DNA of 64,000 nucleotides, from assembly GCA_023653785.1 (NCBI GenBank), contig JAMKCH010001606.1, forward strand, positions 21,971-85,970. Direction: 5' to 3'. The notes beneath the pieces were generated by a model that was not told the DNA's origin, made no database searches, and worked only from the letters and a program-made list of their open reading frames with translations. The stretch is from Ophioderma brevispina (taxonomy: Eukaryota; Echinodermata; Ophiuroidea; Amphilepidida; Ophiodermatidae). Shown here in pieces: positions 53,501 through 58,549 of this stretch. The translations under genes and the position numbers were made by a program. Numbering within the stretch: the stretch's first letter is position 1; each line of letters opens with the position of its first letter.

Positions 53501-54897
53501 ATAACAAAGTCAATATCACCATGTGAGTGCAACAAGGTCGTAAGTGCAATAGCTGCCATGTGATACATCTGTGTGTTGCCATGTAAGCGACTGTGTCCCC
53601 TGAAGAACCATTTCAAAAGCCACTGACCAAAGACTTGGCATAATATAGGGTTGTAGCTAGCACATTTTTAGTGGTGGGTGTTATTTGACAAATATTTGAC
53701 ATATTTTATAATGTTATGCCTAAAATTGTCAAAATTTGCATAAAATGATTAAAATTTTCATTTTTTTTGGCTCTGGAGTTAGAATTGGTGTTTAGTGGTG
53801 GGCTCTGAAGCGGAGTAGTGGGCTCTGCCGCCCACCACCGCCCGCTGTAGCTACATCCCTGGCATAATAGTATGTTGATTGGAATTTCTGACAAATGGCA
53901 GATATTGCACTTACAACCTTGTTGCACTCACAATATATAATGTAATGGGTTGCATTTGTAGGGGTCACCCTATAGAAACTGGTATTTTTTTCTGGAAATA
54001 AAACCATCTGTTAGCTGTTGAATTTTGATCCAAGGTACTCCTATCATACTCAGTGATACTGATGTAACTGTTAGACTGTATGGTAATGTCAAAGGTGGAT
54101 GGCCTGATTTAAGGATATGAAGTATTCATCTTGATAGATTGGCCTTCACTCCAAAACCCCATCTGTAAAATTTTGCGCCAATATTTCAATTAGTTTTGAT
54201 GCGAGAGCTAAAAACGTGATTTTGTAAGCCCCATAGAGTACTGTGTAAAATTAATATTGGTCAACCAAAATGGGGCACCTTTTTGCTCATAACTTCCAAA
54301 CCAAACATCCTTTGGCTCTAAGATTTCACAGGGTAAATAAGAAAAATAGTAGTCTTTCTTCTCTGATACGCAAAATGTTGACCACTTCCGGTAAAATCTG
54401 GGGCTTCTGGGACAAGGCTATTTAGCGATCGGCCCTGGACCTTTAACATTTGTAAACACATTTTCTTATACATATCTCAATGTCTATGATAAATAACCTA
54501 CATTATACTGTCAACTTGGGATTTTTCAAAAAACAAATTTATATTGCAAACAATCTAGGTCAGGTATAGAATGTACATATTTCAACTCAACTAAGCACTT
54601 ATCAGATTATGATAACCATGAGTACAGAAGTTTTTTTTGTTTTCCTCATAGGTGTTAAATTTATCAAGCCTGACTTGAAATCTGCCAAAATTCGTATGTA
54701 ATACCCAAGAACTAATTTAGGTCATTATCCAATTAAGGATTAACTGAACAGTTTCTACAAGAACTTAGAACATCTATTCAATTTATTACCAAAATTATTA
54801 ACATGAAAAGTAAATATGCATGGTTTTCCACAATTCTTGATTAGAACCTATACCTGACGCATAAGCCAATATGGTTCCATTGTAGCCCATCAATACA
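12771..54897 (-). CDS. KIF6-like kinesin (kinesin-9 family), split gene
   Basis: The product should be a microtubule motor of the axoneme or cilium. KIF6 and KIF9 are the kinesin-9 family, and KIF6 is linked to motile cilia. Fifteen exons were recovered on the minus strand. In order they carry the NGTILAYGQ plus TGSGKTF P-loop, SYLE..SGYDLLDP, the switch I region NQASTRSH, the switch II region LVDLAGSER, HIPYRNS with the DSLGG loop, and STCRFAQRVALIKN. Next come coiled-coil stalk exons (RDNEI; LMP..EMEQRLRQ; LR.LKTE..WWAE), a His/Ser/Pro-rich tail, and a C-terminal DADIMAFIKARQ motif that matches the end of vertebrate KIF6. Exon phases fit. The N-terminal ~90 residues and a mid-stalk piece were not found. 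Several exons contain small frameshifts, so no continuous product can be read from this sequence as given. Confidence 0.93.
13451..13866 (-). CDS. KIF6 tail exon, His/Ser/Pro-rich
   Basis: The open frame starts after an 'aatttcag' acceptor and ends at a GTAGGT donor (phase 2). It encodes DGQLSKVTPTPPANP, then a low-complexity block with HRKHHHSNHHHSNHS, SSSHRPHSGSSRNALL, RRDTRPPPVPP and KSNSAEGLRR. The long Ser/Pro/basic tail sits where vertebrate KIF6 also has a poorly conserved Ser/Pro linker before its C-terminal motif. The frame is intact over 416 nt. PPPVPP could bind SH3 or WW domains, but that is inference. Confidence 0.85.
14400..14535 (-). repeat. dispersed repeat family X, partial inverted copy
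   Basis: The reverse complement matches the 5' part of the repeats at 33292-33625 and 52496-52805. Shared pieces are 'gggcctgctactggtatcc', 'tactacctgtcc', 'gagggtagctgg' and 'accctggtagaact'. It lies directly 3' of the kinesin exon 14563-14698, inside the following intron. Confidence 0.8.
14563..14698 (-). CDS. KIF6 coiled-coil exon with WWAE
   Basis: The acceptor 'gtttcag' and donor AG/GTTGGT frame the exon. It reads YK, then TFNQLRVLKTE, then (after a shift) HLQHLF and a WWAE segment followed by AANL. Vertebrate KIF6 has the same series: YKTMFTRLKALK, HLQ and WWAE..NLQ. At least one or two single-base indels are needed to read through, and read literally the frame stops. The exon is in the expected order and phase. 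Confidence 0.82.
15441..15627 (-). CDS. candidate extra exon 2 (unidentified)
   Basis: The open frame reads VQKPFCVNILVSDELKKLKE through to ITISLQYCQ, bounded by an AG at 15629-15628 and a strong CA/GTATGAG donor. It joins the upstream candidate (15799-16034) in phase 1 and leaves in phase 2, the phase of the next KIF6 exon. I recognise no domain. It could be an in-frame KIF6 cassette, part of a nested same-strand gene, or chance. Confidence 0.35.
15799..16034 (-). CDS. candidate extra exon 1 (unidentified)
   Basis: A very good acceptor (a long pyrimidine stretch ending 'gcatcatag') precedes LKHLSVIPGRSKIFEFGRN and a frame running to IRFCPLL. A CAG-like TTAG/GTAGGT donor ends it. It is open for 78 codons, and its incoming phase 2 equals the phase left by KIF6 exon 16121-16241. 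The residues do not resemble any KIF6 segment I know. The function is unknown. Confidence 0.38.
16121..16241 (-). CDS. KIF6 stalk exon (LMP..EMEQRLRQ)
   Basis: The acceptor 'cctgcag' precedes it, and the donor is AGAAA/GTAAAT. It reads KIKESMNT, a shifted EITLDMIG, then ILMPQDEMEQRLRQDIEENR. This matches the KIF6 order KIGHLKEEIT ... LMPDQQEEKLRSQLEEEKRR. At least two small indels break the frame in the first half; the second half is clean and sets phase 2 at the donor. It is a predicted coiled coil. Confidence 0.85.
16507..16740. mobile_element. possible short MITE
   Basis: GAGGGCAGC at 16507-16515 is mirrored by GCTGCCCTC at 16732-16740, with weak subterminal inverted similarity (TCATCCGCACTGAT against GTACGGATGA). 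No target duplication was found. It lies in a KIF6 intron. The evidence is thin. Confidence 0.35.
17770..19535. repeat. higher-order tandem repeat, two ~880-bp units
   Basis: A ~145-160 bp monomer (with 'aggggtcacaac', 'ttccattgtggagat', 'agcacccccggg' and 'tctttcatttgacaccac') occurs about ten times. A ~170-bp linker ('ggttctcgaaccac' ... 'agttcaactgtgcgagtcc') occurs at 17785 and again at 18665. Monomer types repeat in the same order after each linker, so the array is two copies of a linker plus five monomers. Monomers differ by many 1-2 bp indels. It is non-coding. Confidence 0.85.
20085..20720. repeat. four-copy ~170-bp satellite
   Basis: Each unit carries 'agcgaaggaattttgca', then 'attatccaat', 'acagcaattacgcatattta' and a 'tgcccc' stretch. 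Copies begin near 20105, 20290, 20465 and 20610, the last being the most diverged. It sits in the KIF6 intron between 22540 and 16241. No coding sequence was seen. Confidence 0.8.
20995..21080. repeat. imperfect GACA/GACG simple repeat
   Basis: This is a run of 'gacagacagacaggacag' and 'gacggacgg' type units. Open frames across it on both strands are low-complexity artefacts. Confidence 0.7.
21834..22325 (+). repeat. G-rich GGGA purine tract
   Basis: About 490 bp are dominated by GGGA and GGGAGGGA on the plus strand, led by a GC-rich 'cggccccggccgccgcgg' patch and trailed by 'gggtgggtgg' and 'gatggatggg'. The long Gly/Arg/Glu frames inside it are products of composition, not genes. The sequence could form G-quadruplex or triplex DNA. 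It lies in a KIF6 intron. Confidence 0.85.
22540..22717 (-). CDS. KIF6 stalk exon (LKGLLHQRDNEI)
   Basis: The acceptor 'aatttaacag' precedes it and the donor is ATCA/GTATCT. After one frame change it reads SSYSERASKIGMIERVVPEK, then NTNSSYDAEVK, SLKGLL and HQRDNEI. This matches the conserved KIF6 segment EEEYRKLRDILKQRDNEI. The first ~70 nt are poorly conserved and need a 1-nt shift to join. The exon that should follow (ILVNMLKKEKK) was not found. Confidence 0.75.
23891..24001 (-). CDS. KIF6 neck/stalk exon (DTDPDA..MRKI)
   Basis: The acceptor 'atcttccag' fits phase 1 from the previous exon and gives DYMKPSNSRIDTDPDAVRNV, then (one indel) GAYMRKITRCF. Vertebrate KIF6 has EDQDSDSRLEVGADMRKVHHCF at this position. 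The 3' end is uncertain: the GT at 23890 is only a weak donor. The exon is supported by order, phase and the D.D.D..NVGA.MRK..CF pattern. Confidence 0.68.
24806..24944 (-). CDS. candidate unidentified exon in KIF6 intron
   Basis: A good acceptor (pyrimidine-rich, ending 'attacttatag') opens a frame reading SPHFEIQHSQVNIHVTMKYL, then STLANVRVIASKGDEKNELD and YQLWI, then a stop. The composition is protein-like, but its phase does not fit KIF6 splicing from 25041-25154. It could belong to a nested same-strand gene or be chance. Confidence 0.28.
25041..25154 (-). CDS. KIF6 neck exon (MVIRLKAE..)
   Basis: The acceptor 'ataccatag' precedes it, and the donor is AAAAAG/GTAAAT (phase 1). It reads MVIRLKAE, one missing or extra base, then FLKSLRDQLALAS and STESLSEEDLEK. 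It corresponds to VIKRLQKEIQELKDELAMVTGE..EALTEAEL in vertebrate KIF6, the start of the neck coiled coil after the motor. Confidence 0.85.
25815..25901 (-). CDS. KIF6 motor exon (STCRFAQRV)
   Basis: Exactly 29 codons, phase 0 at both ends, acceptor 'tttatag', donor TTG/GTAAGG. It encodes ESISTCRFAQRVALIKNDA, then LLNEEIDPKL. It covers the conserved end of the kinesin motor (helix alpha-6 and neck linker). The frame is intact. Confidence 0.93.
26578..27020 (+). repeat. DR1-bearing dispersed repeat, copy 2
   Basis: This is nearly the full length of the family seen at 12117-12565. It has 'gccgtcgcggtttg', then TGACCTTTGACCTTG and TGACCTTTGACCTC blocks (26641-26690), 'caaatggagggatc' and 'ttacaggcaaatgg', and ends with the 'cctgccttaaggcaggcg' palindrome. 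It lies in a KIF6 intron. Confidence 0.8.
27050..27312 (+). repeat. dispersed repeat family B, copy 1
   Basis: It shares 'cttaaacttttcga', 'aaactggaacacacaca' and the end 'cttttcagccaggggataaa' with the copy at 34550-34802. It follows a DR1 repeat directly, so A-type and B-type pieces may be parts of one larger element. Confidence 0.65.
28651..28803 (-). CDS. KIF6 motor exon (HIPYRNS..DSLGG)
   Basis: The acceptor 'tgccacag' precedes it, and the donor is ATTGAC/GTAAGT. It reads VIVALSEKSRQHIPYRNSMM, then TSIL, a shift, DSLGG, CNCMT, and a second shifted stretch matching MVATLALERKNID. HIPYR(N/D)S and L.DSLGGN are hallmark kinesin motor motifs (helix alpha-4 and loop 12 region). The small insertions here break the literal frame. 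Confidence 0.88.
29536..29622 (-). CDS. KIF6 motor exon (SER..EAK.IN)
   Basis: The acceptor 'catttgcag' gives phase 2 continuation of LVDLAG as SERIGKNGVTGH, then a noisy stretch readable as EAK.IN.SLHY, then donor CAGG/GTAGGT. It corresponds to SERVAKTGVGGHLLTEAKYINLSLHYLEQ. This is the most indel-damaged motor exon, with several 1-nt changes in 87 nt. The splice sites and position are right. Confidence 0.8.
31778..31842. repeat. perfect-arm hairpin
   Basis: CCTGGGGGCATCATCA and TGATGATGCCCC(A)GG form arms around a ~25-bp loop. Outer 'aggacatttgctgggacat' and 'tatgtccttcacc' add weaker inverted similarity. It may be the core of a small foldback element. It lies in a KIF6 intron. Confidence 0.6.
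32122..32240 (-). CDS. KIF6 motor exon (switch I and switch II)
   Basis: The acceptor 'ttcctgcag' precedes it, and the donor is GCAGG/GTAAGT (phase 2). The intact frame is TPMNQASTRSHCIFTIHVSS, then RESGSATIRRSKLHLVDLAG. NQASTRSH is switch I (usual N..SSRSH) and LVDLAG(SE) is switch II. Both are needed for ATP hydrolysis and microtubule coupling. There is no frameshift. Confidence 0.95.
33069..33198 (-). CDS. KIF6 motor exon (LLFLGDTNRMIAE)
   Basis: The acceptor 'tctcaccag' precedes it, and the donor is GCAGAG/GTGAGT. The intact frame is PKVALLEDSDGNIHLKNLNL, then HQANNEEEALNLLFLGDTNR, then MIAE. It aligns without gaps to the KIF6 segment before switch I (helix alpha-3 region). The incoming phase 2 matches exon 35098-35206. 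Confidence 0.95.
33292..33625 (+). repeat. dispersed repeat family X, full copy
   Basis: It starts 'ttttcttgagggcctgctac', passes 'gggtagctggttaccctgg', 'agcacattgacgtcagga', 'agggcatccggtcaa' and 'cggggacaaactgga', and ends 'aaactttggttttac'. A second copy is at 52496-52805 and a reversed partial at 14400-14535. It is probably a retroposon; the family is not identified. Confidence 0.8.
34550..34802 (+). repeat. family B repeat with DR1 motif, copy 2
   Basis: It contains TGACCTTTGACATCATG-type sequence, 'cttaaacttttcgagagaac', 'aaactggaacacacata' and ends 'tttcaagccagtggggataa'. It matches 27050-27312. It sits a few hundred bases 3' of KIF6 exon 35098-35206. Confidence 0.65.
35098..35206 (-). 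CDS. KIF6 motor exon (SYLE..SGYDLLDP)
   Basis: The acceptor 'gtttgtcag' precedes it, and the donor is TTGCC/GTAAGT (phase 2). It reads KSWSVFTTHISYLE, one missing base, then ESGYDLLDPKHEVVKLEDLP. It matches YTTHISYLEIYNECGYDLLDP..LEDLP of KIF6. The IYNE motif itself is damaged by the 1-nt deletion. It is separated from the preceding exon by an 18.1-kb intron. Confidence 0.9.
35700..37050 (+). repeat. DR1 repeat copy split by a LINE
   Basis: The left part (35700-35899) has 'ttcttgaaccacagtttg' and CATGACCTTTGACCTTGG. The right part (36802-37050) resumes with 'tgacccttgacctaatcaa' and another CATGACCTTTGACCTG. The two halves join logically if 35900-36801 is removed, so the repeat was present before the LINE inserted. 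Confidence 0.7.
35887..36814 (-). mobile_element. Jockey-like LINE fragment with inverted 5' part
   Basis: The minus strand from ~36190 to 35900 encodes the end of a Jockey-type protein: LRTGVGRFNSNIPMGACGH, a CHCGS-like knuckle, TADHILSE and RPPAD, finishing in a GAAGAA tail at 35900-35912. From ~36220 to 36770 the plus strand encodes upstream reverse transcriptase C-terminal sequence: NPTPTYLGVKLDRQLTYR, SVCAKVSSR, KTLRT, RTITGCLRPT and LVSKALLDNKH. Both pieces are frameshifted. A 13-bp direct repeat, TGACCCTTGACCT, flanks the whole (35887-35899 and 36802-36814). It is a dead copy with no intact endonuclease or RT core. Confidence 0.82.
38690..39000 (+). repeat. DR1-bearing repeat, copy in front of the duplication
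   Basis: It has 'gtcgcggtttcggcttcgcg', CATGACCTTTGACCCTG and CATGACCTTTGACCTCATC, then 'tgagggaccgcac' and 'caagtttggttc'. Its 3' part is included in the first unit of the 1.6-kb tandem duplication. Confidence 0.75.
39072..39320. mobile_element. MITE-like element with CAGGCCCGTA ends, copy 1
   Basis: The left end reads CAGGCCCGTATG and the right end TACGTACGGCCCTG, an imperfect terminal inverted repeat. The interior has repeated 'aaaaaggtcca' and 'aaagtcca' blocks. It matches 40669-40919. Confidence 0.6.
40281..40388 (+). CDS. candidate plus-strand exon (unidentified), copy 1
   Basis: The acceptor 'tttcaccacag' and donor CATG/GTAATG bound a frame reading KKQEQPTAVVFPKQDPKLGH, then VLQVQRNRLPYDNTHG. 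The composition is protein-like. An identical copy lies at 41883-41990. I cannot name the protein, and no partner exon is certain, although a strong T-run acceptor 'tttttttctgtcag' ends at 39942. It may be a gene fragment inside the KIF6 intron. Confidence 0.3.
40669..40919. mobile_element. MITE-like element with CAGGCCCGTA ends, copy 2
   Basis: Same structure as 39072-39320, duplicated with the surrounding 1.6-kb unit. The left end is CAGGCCCGTATGCAGGGG and the right end is AACGTACGGCCCTG. Confidence 0.6.
41883..41990 (+). CDS. candidate plus-strand exon, copy 2
   Basis: Base-for-base copy of 40281-40388 by eye, with the same acceptor and donor, in the second unit of the tandem duplication. 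It reads VVFPKQDPKLGHVLQVQ in its middle. Unidentified. Confidence 0.3.
42250..42490 (+). repeat. dispersed repeat family A, copy 2
   Basis: Matches 1905-2172: 'gccgttgcggtttgtgaatg', 'ggtcaaaggtcacatgaggt', 'cctttccacctagttatatc', 'ctcatacggaatgcaat', and an end at 'gcaattcttgcagacgacac'. 'ggtcaaaggtcac' is itself a near-DR1 motif. Confidence 0.72.
42967..43713. repeat. long palindrome of GGTTCT..AGAACC motifs
   Basis: The left arm 42967-43318 and right arm 43333-43713 are near-perfect inverted copies around a ~14-bp loop ('taacaaacattcac'). Both arms are built of small palindromes such as GGTTCTATGAAGAACC. It is a foldback element, probably nested in the Helitron-like element. Open frames inside are not genes. 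Confidence 0.88.
43720..44215. repeat. diverged direct repeat with 'cccgtag' motifs
   Basis: 'agataataaaacgtcaatatt', 'cctgtataa.tttccg', 'tcaaaactac.cccgtgtc' and 'cccgtagcttccgtca' recur about 375 bp apart (43730 and 44105). It has a pyrimidine-rich, CCGTA-rich texture. No gene was seen. Confidence 0.65.
44539..44578 (+). repeat. poly-C run of 40
   Basis: Forty consecutive C residues. Such homopolymers are rare in animal DNA and hard to sequence, so the length is unreliable. It lies inside the Helitron-like element. Confidence 0.9.
45036..48439. other. KIF6 intron, little recognisable
   Basis: This interval starts with a 19-bp direct repeat ('atagtgagggcatcct') at the edge of the Helitron-like element. 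At 47309-47581 (+) an open frame ends at 'taagaagaagaaagag'. The GAA-type tail suggests the 3' end of a second non-LTR retrotransposon, but the protein text (NDLWCGNRTTDN, LPQWLSNN) matches no family I know. The rest is AT-rich and featureless. Confidence 0.4.
48440..48588 (+). repeat. dispersed repeat family C, partial copy
   Basis: 'ggattgaaatat', 'gcgaactttacagatggggt', 'gaaaactcatatcctta' and 'gggccatcccc'-like text is shared with 51613-51952 (+) and 54083-54455 (reverse). Confidence 0.75.
49966..50080. repeat. inverted repeat, possible small MITE
   Basis: TACGACGAATTGAAACG at the left is mirrored by CGGTTTCAATTCGTCTTA at the right. The ~80-bp interior includes 'cggaggccggaggccg'. No target duplication was identified. 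Confidence 0.5.
50827..50935 (+). repeat. two-copy 56-bp tandem repeat
   Basis: 'tgtgttctgattg', 'gagaagggatat' and 'cttat' recur 56 bp apart. One frame reads CSDCAFEKGYKSAYTHK, giving a CxxC pair in each unit that is faintly zinc-finger-like. A 2-nt change breaks the second unit. Probably non-coding. Confidence 0.5.
51613..51952 (+). repeat. dispersed repeat family C, plus copy
   Basis: Starts near 'aaaggtccatggtccgatc' and 'aaaggccgactc', passes 'ttatgagcgaaaatgtgcc', 'tttggtcgaccaatattaa' and 'aactttacagatggggt', and ends 'cgggccatcccc'. An inverted copy lies 2.4 kb away. Confidence 0.82.
52496..52805 (+). repeat. dispersed repeat family X, second full copy
   Basis: Matches 33292-33625 with the same order of landmarks: 'gagggcctgcttctggtatc', 'gagggtagctgg', 'cagcacatagacgtcagga', 'aagggcatccggtcaa', 'gtggggacaaaaccgga' and 'aaaactttggttttac'. 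Lies in a KIF6 intron, 0.5 kb below the P-loop exon. Confidence 0.82.
53319..53423 (-). CDS. KIF6 motor exon (P-loop, TGSGKT)
   Basis: Exactly 35 codons, phase 0 in and out, acceptor 'ctcatttcag', donor TCTCAG/GTATTC. Intact frame TGSGKTFTITGGAERYIDRG, then IIPRTLSYLFQQYSQ. TGSGKT is the second half of the kinesin P-loop that binds ATP phosphates. ITGG.ERY.DRGIIPRTLSY.F is diagnostic of the kinesin-9/KIF6 group. This is the strongest single piece of gene evidence in the window. Confidence 0.97.
54083..54455 (-). repeat. dispersed repeat family C, inverted copy
   Basis: The reverse complement of 51613-51952: 'aaggatatgaagtattcatc', 'ggccttcactccaaaacccc', 'attaatattggtcaacc', 'tttttgctcataacttcc'. 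Together with the plus copy it forms an inverted pair flanking KIF6 exon 53319-53423. Confidence 0.82.
54854..54897 (-). CDS. KIF6 motor exon (YNGTILAYGQ), first found
   Basis: The acceptor 'ttttattgacag' precedes it, and the donor is GTCAG/GTATAG. It reads VLMGYNGTILAY, then one extra C turns GQ into a shifted CGTCAG. Without it the exon ends AYGQ and joins TGSGKT in frame. This is the strand before the kinesin P-loop. No exon for the upstream ~90 residues (usually starting with an IFARVKP-type strand) was found between here and 64000. Confidence 0.9.
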
Positions 54898-55084
54898 CTG
54901 TCAATAAAAATTAGAGGACCAATTTTAGAAAATTTCATAACCTGGAAATATTTACCTCTATGAAAACAGGAGCAGACACGAGGCGAGGGATGTGTGCCCC
55001 ACCAACATACATGTCTGGCTGATTTACAATCACAGTACGCATTTGAATTCACCACTTATGACCATAGCTGCACAAGTAATTAAA

Positions 55085-55553
55085 CAAATGTTGCTGTCCG
55101 CAAACCGTTGTGTCGCCTGCCATCACGTTTTGTGAATGAAAGGCCGCTATGACTTTTGATCTTGACATGTGACTTTGACCTCAAACATGAGGGTAATATC
55201 CATAAACGAAGTTTTGTTACACTGAACTTCCACTTACAACTTGATCTCACATGAACCTTTGACGCTTGGTATGGGGGTCGACGCTTTGACCTTGGTATTG
55301 ACCTTGACCTTGGTATGTTGACCTTTGACCTCAATCAACAAATTAGTGGGATCCTCTGTTTCACCAATTACTCAAGTTTGGTTTAGAATCCACTGATGAT
55401 GGTATTCCTGTATGGCAAATGTTAACCCTTTTTCACACAACAGACTACATGTACACCATCACCAACAACCGACTACACCAACAGACAGCACAGTGGACAA
55501 AGTGATCGCCTTTATGTGTCTTTCAGCCTTAATGCAGGCGACACAAAAACTTA
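55085..55553 (+). repeat. DR1-bearing dispersed repeat, copy upstream of exon
   Basis: Full-length relative of 12117-12565: 'gtcgcctgccatcacg', several 'ttgaccttggta' and TGACCTTTGACCTCAATC blocks, 'tggcaaatgttaaccc', ending 'agccttaatgcaggcgacac'. It contains at least one full DR1 (55319-55332 region). Confidence 0.78.
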
Positions 55554-58549
55554 AGGTTCTCTTTAATTTCTGAGACAAGCACATCCACTGACGTTTCAAA
55601 AACAAAGAAAAAAGTTTACCCCCTTCCACCACCGCAACACAACTGCAAAGTGCGGTTGTCATTGTTTACAATTTTGGAATACACAAATAAATGTTAAATG
55701 TGTACTTCCATGATCAGTGACCCCATGTAATGACAATCCAGTTAATTAATATTTCAACTTTATTGCAGTACTGCATTACATGCAGTTGCAGTAGTTGAGG
55801 AAGACTGCAGTGTGTAATGCAGGTATTGTAACACAGATGCAGTGGAAGCATAAATCAACCTTATAGTCTGAATGGTTTAGAGAAACTTTGGAGACCAGTG
55901 CCTCACCCATCTGCTGAATCAAGGACTCATTTGCCATGGTTATTCCCTAGTCCAACCTTATTGCAGGCATTAAGACAAATATGTTACATCAGATCAAAAA
56001 TAAATTAAAATAGAGACGGCAGTCCCAAATAGTAATTCCAGGGCTACAAGTGTACCCTTGCAAAAATATAGAGCTAATATTAGGGCAAAAAAACAAGAAA
56101 GAATATGGGATAATAGAGGGAGAACAGAAATTTAGGGAAAATTTAGGATTTGTTTGTATTTTACTTGGGATGGAATGTGGGCGCCTTTCCATTGTAGATA
56201 CAGCAGCAATTTTAAGTATTAGAAAGATATGTGCCAAAAAAAATGAGCAGTCTCTGGCTGTTGTATTGGACTATATTACATGAAGATAATATTCCCATGT
56301 TGTAGGTAAAGTTAAATAAATGGGGGGGGGGGGAAGGGAATGCTTTCTGAGGTTGCAATATCCCTATTTAACCAGCCGTGTGCGTAGCAGGGCTGGTTAT
56401 TGTATTTGCTCTGTTTCTTCTTCTCTTCTGGCAACACGTCCGTCGCTGAAAGCTTAAAAAGATTCTAGTGCTAAACGCTTGGGCCAATTTAGCCAAATCA
56501 ATCCAGAGGACCACGAACCCGCCCTCAAATAGGGTGTACACAGATTTGGGTTCAAGTGATTGAAGAGAAATTATTAATTTTTTTGTGCCAAAATACCTAG
56601 AAAATCTCTTCTCCCGCCATTCAAGAGCTATAAACACCAAAATTCGTTCCTAAGGACCCCTGAATCAGCCTTCATATGGGTGTACACGATAGTGTTTCAA
56701 GGTCACCTGGGCAGAGCTAGAGATAGGGGGCATTTGTGCAAAATCGGGTAGGGGGGTTCGGTTTTCGTCGCTTCATCGCCTCGGCTCGCCCTGTATTAGC
56801 CAGTATGAATGCACCTAACCTTGGCTCTGCAAGAAAGGCCAGAATCAGAATTATTTAGCCGAGGGGTAAGGAATAGCTCTTTCTTACTCTCTTACTCTTT
56901 ACTTTACATCATTTCGACGAGAAAAGGTTAAATCTACTTACATGAGGAATTACAATCGTTTATAGTAGAAGATATTAGGAATTGGTTTCTAAACGTACAG
57001 GTATGTAGAGTCACAACTCCGCTTCACATATAATATAGTCCCTGTACTTTAGTGTAGGGGGGATATATATTTTTAAAGTGGCATTTTTTTAAGCCACATG
57101 CAGGGCTGAAAGATGGGGGTCAGCCGATTGGCAAACCAAATTTCACAGCATGATGGGTTTGTGAATATTCATGACACCAACAGTAGTAAAAAAAATAAAT
57201 CGACCCCCTAATGGTGAAATGGACCCCCCTTAAAAATGGCCATATTTACTCTTACATTTGAGTGGAAAAATGGAAAAATTGGCAAAATAGAAGGAACCGT
57301 TACTAAATAATTAAATAACCATCTGACATGATTGCATCATCTTTTTGTTAAGCATGTAATTGTTTATCTCTGCACATGTTAATGTACCCGCAGTAGTGTT
57401 TATCGAAGATGTTTGTTCTAAGCCGAAAGCAGTGATTTTCACCAAGTAGCAAAATTAAGCAAAAATGTCAATATACCCAATTTTTTTTAATGTTCAATTC
57501 CTTGGTCAATGTTGATGTGATTTTAGTATTGGTAAGCGATTTCTTTAACCCTCTTGTACCTGGGCCATTTTTCTATAACAACACACATCAGATTTGTTAT
57601 TTCTTATAAAATCTGATTCCAAAGAATTTGGTAACCCACAGGATAGCCCTTAGAGTTTCTTCTCTCCATTGGTATTAAAATAAGTTAAAACATTTCAGTA
57701 TGACGTCATTATAATAATCATAAGCAAAGCAGTATGAAAAATGGATATATGGTGGAAAAAATCTGATTGTATGGCTCGAATAAAAAATTATCTATTGGCC
57801 CTAAAAAAACACTATCGTAATTGCCCATCAATTTAGAGCCAAAGTACCACACGAAAGTCTGATGTTCTTAACTTTTGGGAAAAATAGATTTTTTTACTAT
57901 TCTACATTGTGTGTGTATGTGTGTGGAAATTGACAGTTTTGCTAACATGCGCACTTTATGACTCATTCTGACGTATAATAGGCTGCCTGTGTGTTTTCAA
58001 TGGAAAGAGACGCATATAGCTATCCATGGTACCAACATCAAGTGTATGTGATATTACGATGGATACTGGGTGCGTTGGTACCTTCTGTGGGGGGGGGGGG
58101 GGGGAGGCGCACCCTAATCCATCAATTAGGGTGCCCTGTGCTCTCCCTATATAAAATATGAAGGGCATAAAAATGTCAATCTTGGCACCAGAAAAAAGGT
58201 GTTTTTTTTGTAGGGTACACAAACAAAATCTAGAAAGGGGGTGGTAAGACACGTTAAATAAGATAGGGTGTTTTACATGGTACCGTTCATGGAACGAGCA
58301 TATCCAAAGAAGCAAAATAATTCCTTAAAGTATCTCAACTGGGTAAAAAGGTGTCAGAGATTATTAACCATAAGGTGAGAAAAAAAAAAAAAAAAAAAAA
58401 AAAATGTCAAATGTTCCACCTTTTGGATAAAAATATAAAAGAGTCATCAATGATGAAGAACCCATCAATGGGGAGTTAGGGAAGGCATAGTTGTATTAAG
58501 TTTGGCAGTCATCCCTTGAGTGTTGTGTTCTTCGACCTGAACTGCCCCT
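55554..58549. other. no gene recognised; possible KIF6 5' intron
   Basis: A minus-strand ATG frame near 55938 (MANESLIQQM) ends at an ATGG/GTGAGG donor and could be a small exon, but it does not match KIF6. A palindrome AACCAGCC..GGCTGGTT at 56369-56399 looks like a transposon end, with a repeat-like stretch to ~56700. G runs lie at 56322-56333 and 58089-58104, and an A25 run at 58380-58404. Confidence 0.4.

Noticed and set aside
53792..54007. Minus-strand frames upstream of the P-loop exon
   Set aside because: No kinesin similarity, and they overlap the intron between two well-placed KIF6 exons.
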